Assembly: GCA_945957385.1 (NCBI GenBank)
Contig: CAMFKP010000029.1
Coordinates: forward strand, 1-47,040
Direction of reading: 5' to 3'
Source: an uncultured Aeromonadaceae bacterium
Lineage (GTDB): Bacteria > Pseudomonadota > Gammaproteobacteria > Enterobacterales > Aeromonadaceae
DNA: 47,040 bases
Position 1 is the stretch's first letter. Each line of letters opens with the position of its first letter. Positions 42,072 to 47,040 of this stretch are shown here, piece by piece. Position numbers and translations under genes: made by a program. Below the pieces are notes generated by a model. It saw nothing but the letters and a program-made list of their open reading frames with translations, ran no database searches and had not been told where the DNA came from.

Positions 42072-43429
42072 GCGTCCCCCGGCTGCAAGACGCCGAGCAG
42101 GGTTGCCAGTTTGTCATCCAGCTCCTGCCACTCGGCAGCCGGTTCCGAGCCTTCGACGATGCCGGCGCCGGCGTACAGCCGCACGGCATCCGGCGTCAGC
42201 AGCGCGCAGCGGATCGCCACCGCAAACTCGGCGACGTCATCGCTGATCAGGCCACAGGCGCCGGCGTACCAGCCGCGGCTGAAGGATTCGTGTTCCCGCA
42301 GGAAGGCCAGTGCCTTGCGGCGTGGTGTACCGCCGACGGCCGGCGTCGGGTGCAGCGCGGCCAGCAGATCGGCATCGCTGACATCGGCCTTCAGTTCGGC
42401 GTCGATATCACGGCGCAGGTGTTGCAACCGGCGCAGGCGCAGGATGCGCGGCGCCGACAGATCGGCGCGTGCGGCCAGCCCTTCCAGCCGTTGCAGGATA
42501 TCGGCGTGCACCAGCCGGTTCTCGAGGCGGTTCTTGTTGTCGGCCAGCAGCTGGGCCGCCAGCTGATCGTCGCGGTCGGCATTGCCACTGCGCACTATGG
42601 TGCCGGCCAGCGCCTCGCTCTCCAGATGACGCTCGGCCCGACGGTACAACCGCTCCGGCGAACAGGCGATCAGGCAGTGGCCCGGCTCGAATTCGAACGC
42701 AAAGTGAAAACAGTTCGGCGTCACCGGCTGCAGTGCGGCCAGCAGATCGAACGGATTGGGCGCCGCCGTGGTGGCAAACCGGCTTTCGCGCGCCAATACC
42801 ACCTTGGGTTGCACCGCCAGATGGTCCGGCGCGGTCAGCGTCGTCACCAGATCGTGCCAGCGGCTGATGTCCGGTGTCTCGGTGCGCGTGCCATGCAGCA
42901 CGGCGGGGGGCAGCAACCGCGCCTCGGGCTGCACTTGACGCAGCGCCGCGCAGGCGGCGGCGAGCTCGGCCGCGTGCTGCGCCGGATCGGCATCAAACCA
43001 GAGGTTGATCACCAGCTCGATCTGGTTGCCGAGGCGGATCAGCTCGATGCGTGGCAGCACGAAACGGCAGTGGCCAAAGCTGTGCCAGTGCGGAGCCAGC
43101 GGCGCGGCCGGGTCGAAGGCGAGGCCGCCATAATAACGCGGCCAGCTGCCGGCGCCGGGTTTCGGCTGGCCGTGTAGCGCCGCCAGCGCCGTGGCGTCGG
43201 TCAGCTCGCGCAGACAGCCGAGCGTGGCGAACTCGCGGTCGCGTTCGCGGGCATGCCAGTAGAGGCGTGGTCCCAGCGTCTGCGCCTTGAGCCAGCCGAG
43301 AAAAGAGGTGACATCTGTGGCTTCGCGCAGGCGCAGGAAACCGCAGCGTTGGTCGGCCGGGAGGGCCGTCAGGCGTTCTATCAGTTTTGAATGTGCCAGC
43401 ATGGCGTGCGTGTCGGTCGTTAGGGCCAT
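42068..43429 (-). CDS. menF: Isochorismate synthase
   Basis: Converts chorismate to isochorismate, the entry step to menaquinone. The chorismate-utilizing fold is seen in QPKVVLARESRF (base Lys), CFHFAFEFEPGHCLIACSPERL, SEALAGTIVRSG, NRLVHADILQRL, HPTPAVGGTPR and YAGAGIVEGSEPAAEWQELDDK. The start is uncertain: ATG at 43429 gives 453 residues, ATG at 43402 gives 444 (E. coli 431); neither has a good Shine-Dalgarno. Much longer upstream frames would run into menA. EntC is excluded by the men operon context. It is first of the six-gene operon and divergent from menA. Confidence 0.93.
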   Translation of the reverse strand: MALTTDTHAMLAHSKLIERLTALPADQRCGFLRLREATDVTSFLGWLKAQTLGPRLYWHARERDREFATLGCLRELTDATALAALHGQPKPGAGSWPRYYGGLAFDPAAPLAPHWHSFGHCRFVLPRIELIRLGNQIELVINLWFDADPAQHAAELAAACAALRQVQPEARLLPPAVLHGTRTETPDISRWHDLVTTLTAPDHLAVQPKVVLARESRFATTAAPNPFDLLAALQPVTPNCFHFAFEFEPGHCLIACSPERLYRRAERHLESEALAGTIVRSGNADRDDQLAAQLLADNKNRLENRLVHADILQRLEGLAARADLSAPRILRLRRLQHLRRDIDAELKADVSDADLLAALHPTPAVGGTPRRKALAFLREHESFSRGWYAGACGLISDDVAEFAVAIRCALLTPDAVRLYAGAGIVEGSEPAAEWQELDDKLATLLGVLQPGDA

Positions 43430-43439
43430 CCGGGGCCAA

Positions 43440-43468
43440 CTGCAAATCGGGACCTGTTCCGGTATAGT
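43440..43468 (+). promoter_or_regulatory. Putative promoter of menA
   Basis: CTGCAA (43440-43445), 17-base spacer, TATAGT (43463-43468). The -10 is good and the -35 is weak. It would give a leader of about 85 bases containing GCCTC-ATGCAA-GAGGC (43471-43486), a small stem-loop. The divergent menF promoter must overlap this region but was not resolved. Confidence 0.4.
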
Positions 43469-43562
43469 ACGCCTCATGCAAGAGGCCCCGTACAGGCCGG
43501 TCCGGCCCAGTATAGGGGCAGGTCGGCAGGGGGTAAACAGATTCGCAAGGATGACCCTGCTG

Positions 43563-44471
43563 ATGCCCGATTCGTCGTTCTCCCACTGGTGGCTGGCCGC
43601 GCGCCCGCGCACCCTGCCGCTGGCCTGCTCCTCGGTGCTGCTCGGCAGCGGGTTGGCCGCCAGTGCCGGCCAGTTTCGCTGGAGCCTGTTTGGCCTCTGT
43701 CTGCTGACGGCCACCCTGCTGCAGATCCTCTCCAATCTGGCCAACGATTATGGCGATGCCGTCTCCGGTGCCGACAACGCCGACCGCGTCGGGCCGACCC
43801 GCGCCGTGGTCTCCGGCCTGATCTCGGCACGGCAGATGCTGGTGGGGATGGCGCTGACGGCGCTGGCCGCGGTCGCCAGCGGTCTGACACTGCTGTGGCA
43901 GGCGTTTGCCGCCGATTGGGCCGGCATCCTGACGTTCATCGGTTTCGGCGCGCTGGCGCTGCTGGCGGCGGTGACCTACACCGTCGGCCGGCGTCCGTAC
44001 GGTTATCTGGGGCTCGGCGATCTGTCGGTGTTTATCTTCTTTGGGCTGCTCGGCGTCATGGGCTCCAATTACCTCTACACCCATCAGTTGAGCGCGGCGC
44101 TGCTGTTGCCGGCCGCCAGTTGCGGCCTGCTGGCGACCGCGGTGCTGAACATCAACAACCTGCGGGATCGGCTGACCGATGCCGCCGCCGGCAAGCGCAC
44201 CCTGGTGGTGCGCCTCGGGGCGCGGCGCTCGCGGACCTACCACTGGTTGCTGGTGGGCGGCGCCCTGCTGCTGAATGCCGGCTTCATCCTCTGGCAGCAG
44301 ACCGGGCCCTGGAGCTGGCTCTACCTGCCGGGCTGCGTGCCGCTGTTGCAGGCGGCATGGATGGTGCAGCGCAGCGATGAGCCGGCATTGCTCAATGCCA
44401 TGCTCAAGCGCACCGCCCTCGGCAGCCTGATCTGCAACTTGCTGCTGGCGCTCGGCTTCGCGTTGGGCTGA
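43563..44471 (+). CDS. menA: 1,4-Dihydroxy-2-naphthoate polyprenyltransferase
   Basis: A UbiA-superfamily membrane enzyme that prenylates and decarboxylates DHNA to demethylmenaquinone. The ATG at 43563 gives MPDSSFSHWWLAARPRTLPL (302 residues; E. coli 308) with AAGGA about 10 bases upstream; an ATG four codons earlier (43551) is possible. The two Asp-rich prenyl-diphosphate motifs are LSNLANDYGDAVSGADNADR and NINNLRDRLTDAAAGK. ITYTVGRRPYGYLGLGDLSVF-like conserved stretches appear around residue 140. About eight or nine helices are visible. It is divergent from the other men genes and followed after four bases by the EEP-fold gene. Confidence 0.95.
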   Translation: MPDSSFSHWWLAARPRTLPLACSSVLLGSGLAASAGQFRWSLFGLCLLTATLLQILSNLANDYGDAVSGADNADRVGPTRAVVSGLISARQMLVGMALTALAAVASGLTLLWQAFAADWAGILTFIGFGALALLAAVTYTVGRRPYGYLGLGDLSVFIFFGLLGVMGSNYLYTHQLSAALLLPAASCGLLATAVLNINNLRDRLTDAAAGKRTLVVRLGARRSRTYHWLLVGGALLLNAGFILWQQTGPWSWLYLPGCVPLLQAAWMVQRSDEPALLNAMLKRTALGSLICNLLLALGFALG

Positions 44472-44475
44472 CGCC

Positions 44476-45669
44476 ATGCGCCTGCGCGTCGCCAGCTTCA
44501 ATCTCGGTCTGGGTCTGGCCACGCCTCAGGCGCTGTCCCAGCGTCTGGCCCGGCGCGAGGATCCGCTACTCGGACGGCTGAGTGCGCTGCTGCAGGCGCT
44601 GCAGGCTGATATCCTGCTGCTCAACGAATTTGATAATGACGGCGAAGGGCGCGATCTCGGCGCCGTCGATCGCTTTTGCCGCGACTGGCTCGCGAGCCCA
44701 GGGCCGGATGGTTTGGCCATCGACTATCCCTATCGCTGGTCCATTCCCACCAATACCGGCTTGCTGGCCGCCTGCGATCTGGATGGTGACGGCCGCCTGA
44801 CGCTGCCCGGTGATGGTTTGGGCTTTGGCCACTTTCCCGGCCAGTATGCGATGTTGCTGCTATCGCGCTGGCCGCTGGATAGCGCCGCCCGCCGCACGTT
44901 CCGCCAGCTGCGCTGGGCGACGCTGCCAGCCGCCTGTCTGCCGGATCGTGAGCCCGGCTCGGGGCGCGGTGACTACTACAGTGCCGCGGCGTTGGCCGAA
45001 TTGCGCCTGTCGTCGAAAAACCATGTCGATGTCGCTGTCTGTCTGCCCGATGGCCGCCCCCTGCACCTGTTGCTGAGCCACCCGACGCCGCCGGTGTTTG
45101 ATGGCCCAGAGCGGCGCAACCGCTGCCGCAACCATGACGAGATCCGCCTGTGGTGTGACTATCTGGATGGCGCCGAGTGGCTGCAGGATGATGACGGCCG
45201 CCGGGGCGGCATGGCTCCCGATGCGCGCTTTGTGCTGCTCGGCGATCTGAATGCCGACCCCCATGGTGGCGACGGGGACCGGCGCGCGATCCGTCGCCTG
45301 CTGGCCCATCCCCGGTTGCACGCCGGCGTGGCGACGGGGGCGTTGCGGCCGCGTTCACCCGGGGCGCTGGCGTATGCCAGTGGCGCCTATGGCCGTCGCG
45401 TCCGGCAGTTCCATGGCGGGCGCCAGCGCGGGATCCCGAACCCGGCGAATGCGGCGTATTGGACCCACCTGCGCGGGTTGCGGCTGGATTATGTATTGCC
45501 ATCGGCCAATCTGACGGTGCTCGACAGCGGCGTGTGGTGGCCGGCGCCCGGTGAGCCCGGGCGGCACTGGCTGGCCGATCCGCAGGCCGATGCGGTCCGC
45601 CCCAGTGACGGTGATCGTGCCACCTGGTGTTCCGACCACAGGCCGGTATGGGTCGATCTGCAGCTGTAG
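44476..45669 (+). CDS. Endonuclease/exonuclease/phosphatase-fold protein
   Basis: A 397-residue metal-dependent hydrolase-fold protein, target unknown. EEP motifs are in order: RVASFNLG (Asn), ILLLNEFDND (Glu), LLLSHPTPP (His), LLGDLNADPHGGD (Asp and Asn), RLDYVLPS and the terminal CSDHRPVWVDL (catalytic Asp-His). An internal DLDGDGRLTLPGDG resembles a calcium loop and lies in an insertion. No signal peptide is present at the first Met. It starts four bases after the menA stop and is probably co-transcribed with it, with no obvious link to menaquinone. It could be a phosphodiesterase, nuclease or lipid phosphatase. Confidence 0.85.
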   Translation: MRLRVASFNLGLGLATPQALSQRLARREDPLLGRLSALLQALQADILLLNEFDNDGEGRDLGAVDRFCRDWLASPGPDGLAIDYPYRWSIPTNTGLLAACDLDGDGRLTLPGDGLGFGHFPGQYAMLLLSRWPLDSAARRTFRQLRWATLPAACLPDREPGSGRGDYYSAAALAELRLSSKNHVDVAVCLPDGRPLHLLLSHPTPPVFDGPERRNRCRNHDEIRLWCDYLDGAEWLQDDDGRRGGMAPDARFVLLGDLNADPHGGDGDRRAIRRLLAHPRLHAGVATGALRPRSPGALAYASGAYGRRVRQFHGGRQRGIPNPANAAYWTHLRGLRLDYVLPSANLTVLDSGVWWPAPGEPGRHWLADPQADAVRPSDGDRATWCSDHRPVWVDLQL

Positions 45670-45742
45670 CACGCCGCTATCCGGCGCGACAACCTGGCGG
45701 CGCCGCGCTAGCCTCTGAGCAGCGGCAGAAACAGGAGATGTG

Positions 45743-46669
45743 ATGATCATCAGTGCCAGTCGGCGCAGCGATATCCCGGCGTTTTACAGCCGCTGGTTCA
45801 TGAATCGCATCGAAGCGGGATTTGTGCTGGTGGCCAATCCGTTCAATAGCCGCCAGATCCGCCGCATCCGGCTGCGCCCGGATGCCGTCGAGGCCATCGT
45901 CTTCTGGACGCGCCATGCCGCGCCGCTGTTGCCGGCGTTGCCGCGGCTTGAGGCGCTGGGCTATCGCAGCCTGTTTCACGTCACGCTGACGGGCTATCCG
46001 TCACGGCTGGAGCCCCATCTGCCGCCGCTGGAGCAGGCGCTGGCCAGTTTTCTGGCCCTCAGCCGGCTGCTGGGCCCGGAGCGCGTCATCTGGCGTTATG
46101 ACCCTATCCTGCTGTGCAACTGGCTGCCGGTGGCCGAACACCAGCGCCGTTTCAGCCAGTTGGCGGCGGCGCTCGCCGGCCACACCCGGCAGGTGGTGAT
46201 CAGCTTTGCCGATCTGTATGGCAAGAGCGTACGCCAGCTCGATCGGGTGCCCGGCCTGCAGTATCAGGATCTGCTGGCGCAGCCCGAGCCGCTGGCCGAG
46301 TTGCTCAGTGCGCTGCAGCGCACCGCGGCCCATTATGACCTGCAGCTGAGCAGTTGCGCCGAAGCAGTCGATCTGTCGCGCTGGCAGATCGCGCCGGGTC
46401 GCTGCATCGATGTCGCGTTGCTGAACCGACTGTTCGGCCTGGATTTGCCGCAGCGCAAGGATCCGGGACAGCGTGCCGCCTGCGGCTGTGCGCCGAGCGT
46501 GGATATCGGCCAGTACGACAGCTGTCCCCACGGCTGTGCCTATTGTTACGCCAATCGCAGCCAGGCGCTGGCGGCCCGCAACCGCGCCCGCCACGATCCG
46601 GCCAGTCCGCTGCTGCTCGGTGACGCCAGCCAGCTGGATCCGCAGTGGCTGCGCCCCGAACCGGCGTAA
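45743..46669 (+). CDS. DUF1848 protein with C-terminal radical-SAM-like cysteine cluster
   Basis: A 308-residue protein of the DUF1848 type. The ATG at 45743 has AGGAG five bases upstream; the adjacent GTG at 45740 is too close to it. It opens MIISASRRSDIPAFYSRWF and has IVFWTRHAAPLL, RYDPILLCNWLP and SFADLYGKS, all usual in the family. Near the C terminus C247-x-C249 and C261-x3-C265-x2-C268 (DSCPHGCAYCYAN) resemble an iron-sulfur-binding radical SAM signature, but placed at the end of the protein rather than the start. The biochemical role is unknown. It lies 73 bases after the EEP gene with its own good ribosome-binding site. Confidence 0.88.
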   Translation: MIISASRRSDIPAFYSRWFMNRIEAGFVLVANPFNSRQIRRIRLRPDAVEAIVFWTRHAAPLLPALPRLEALGYRSLFHVTLTGYPSRLEPHLPPLEQALASFLALSRLLGPERVIWRYDPILLCNWLPVAEHQRRFSQLAAALAGHTRQVVISFADLYGKSVRQLDRVPGLQYQDLLAQPEPLAELLSALQRTAAHYDLQLSSCAEAVDLSRWQIAPGRCIDVALLNRLFGLDLPQRKDPGQRAACGCAPSVDIGQYDSCPHGCAYCYANRSQALAARNRARHDPASPLLLGDASQLDPQWLRPEPA

Positions 46670-46761
46670 GCCGCCAGGCCAGCACCGATGCGGATCTTGC
46701 TCGCCACCGGGATGCGCAGCCATCCATCATTTGATGCGGCGTTGGTGCGGTGTATTTTGTT

Positions 46762-46860
46762 ATTAACGCTATTAACGCTATTAACGCTATTAACGCTATT
46801 AACGCTATTAACGCTATTAACGCCATTAAAATAATCAAAGCAATTAACGTAATTAACGTG
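46762..46860. repeat. 9-bp tandem repeat array, 11 units (ATTAACGCT)
   Basis: Six perfect ATTAACGCT units (46762-46815) and one ATTAACGCC (46816-46824). Then, in unbroken 9-base phase, come the decayed units ATTAAAATA, ATCAAAGCA, ATTAACGTA and ATTAACGTG (to 46860). The array lies 92 bases after the DUF1848 stop, where the DNA turns AT-rich. Being a multiple of three, it keeps reading frames open ((INA)7 on one strand, repeated ALI on the other), but neither frame has a good start. Confidence 0.95.
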
Positions 46861-46880
46861 GTTTGTTTTTTTCGTTAGAT

Positions 46881-46894
46881 TGACGTTAACGTCA
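46881..46894. promoter_or_regulatory. 14-bp perfect palindrome TGACGTTAACGTCA
   Basis: A fully self-complementary 14-mer 20 bases after the 9-bp array. Its centre GTTAAC with flanking CG repeats the TTAACG core of the array units. It could be an operator for a dimeric regulator. Confidence 0.6.
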
Positions 46895-46951
46895 TAATTA
46901 ACCGTCTTGAATATTCACGCCACTTAACTGCATGATAAATAATTATTTTAT

Positions 46952-46980
46952 TTGACATCGCATGGCGCCGTTTAATTATT
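46952..46980 (+). promoter_or_regulatory. Possible promoter with consensus -35 next to the octamer array
   Basis: TTGACA (46952-46957) is a perfect -35. At 17-19 bases spacing the candidate -10s are ATTATT, TTATTT and TATTTA, all AT-rich but none ideal. The octamer array begins at 46981, where the -10 ends or transcription would start. The gene it would serve is outside the window. Confidence 0.4.
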
Positions 46981-47040
46981 TAATGGATTAATGGATTAAT
47001 GGATTAATGGATTAATGGATTAATGGATTAATGGATTAAT
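46981..47040. repeat. 8-bp tandem repeat array (TAATGGAT), cut by window edge
   Basis: Seven perfect TAATGGAT units plus four bases reach the last base of the window, so the true copy number is unknown. Perfect repeats with a unit length not divisible by three are typical of slippage-prone contingency loci. Confidence 0.95.

Noticed and set aside
40995..42566. 523-codon open frame opposite menD/menF
   Set aside because: Spans the overlap of two well supported men genes and carries no motif.
42993..44522. 509-codon - strand frame covering menA and the start of menF
   Set aside because: Shadow of menA, whose two Asp-rich motifs are intact on the + strand; Gln/Arg/Gly-rich low-complexity translation.
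46305..46838. - strand frame encoding an ALI-repeat N terminus
   Set aside because: The repeats are the 9-bp DNA array read in frame; the remainder is antisense to the DUF1848 gene.
46762..47040. CRISPR array or plasmid iterons
   Set aside because: Units of 8-9 bp are directly adjacent without spacers, too short for CRISPR repeats or typical iterons, and no cas or rep gene is nearby.

Overview
The window is chromosomal DNA from a gammaproteobacterium. The strongest clues are the divergent glnA/typA pair at the left edge, many proteins that match enterobacterial lengths almost residue for residue (TypA, Dtd, RecG, PrlC, Ogt, RNase II), a sigma-54 glnA promoter and a complete menFDHBCE/menA menaquinone set. 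The high G+C of the right half would suit an Aeromonadales-type genome, but this is only an impression. G+C appears moderate over the first ~5 kb, high over most of the rest, and distinctly low in three islands: about 12.7-13.0 kb, 24.1-25.9 kb and the last 300 bases. No rRNA, tRNA, CRISPR, insertion sequence or prophage was seen.

Left third (1-19.7 kb), housekeeping genes. The start of glnA and its regulatory region face typA, followed by yihY, a LacI-family regulator and dtd on the + strand. On the - strand are a yicH-like AsmA protein, recG, pssA, an aminopeptidase P, an EamA transporter, an unknown membrane protein and an orphan PAS histidine kinase. prlC and nfsB follow on the + strand.

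Middle (19.8-34 kb), accessory character. A threonine ammonia-lyase is followed by a two-gene alkylation-repair operon (an Ada N-domain/AraC/AlkA fusion overlapping ogt) and a maa-like acetyltransferase facing it. Two AT-rich tandem genes encode secreted calcium-motif proteins whose last 111 codons are almost identical while the rest has diverged. After a LysR gene comes a tight six-gene cluster: a Ugp-like ABC importer (two permeases, binding protein, ATPase) enclosing a PHP-fold metallohydrolase and a HAD phosphatase. A Pho-box-like element with correct promoter geometry lies just upstream. Together these suggest a phosphate-starvation system that imports an organophosphate ester and strips its phosphate inside the cell. 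The substrate is unknown, and this is the best candidate here for an undescribed pathway.

Right third (34-47 kb). rnb and the six-gene menF-D-H-B-C-E operon, with 4-base overlaps between the first four genes, lie on the - strand. menA, an endonuclease/exonuclease/phosphatase-fold gene and a DUF1848 gene with a C-terminal cysteine cluster run the other way. The window ends in an AT-rich stretch with an 11-unit 9-bp tandem array, a 14-bp perfect palindrome sharing the array's TTAACG core, and an 8-bp tandem array that runs off the edge directly downstream of a consensus -35 hexamer.

All product names come from reading motifs and remembered family sequences; no database search was run.
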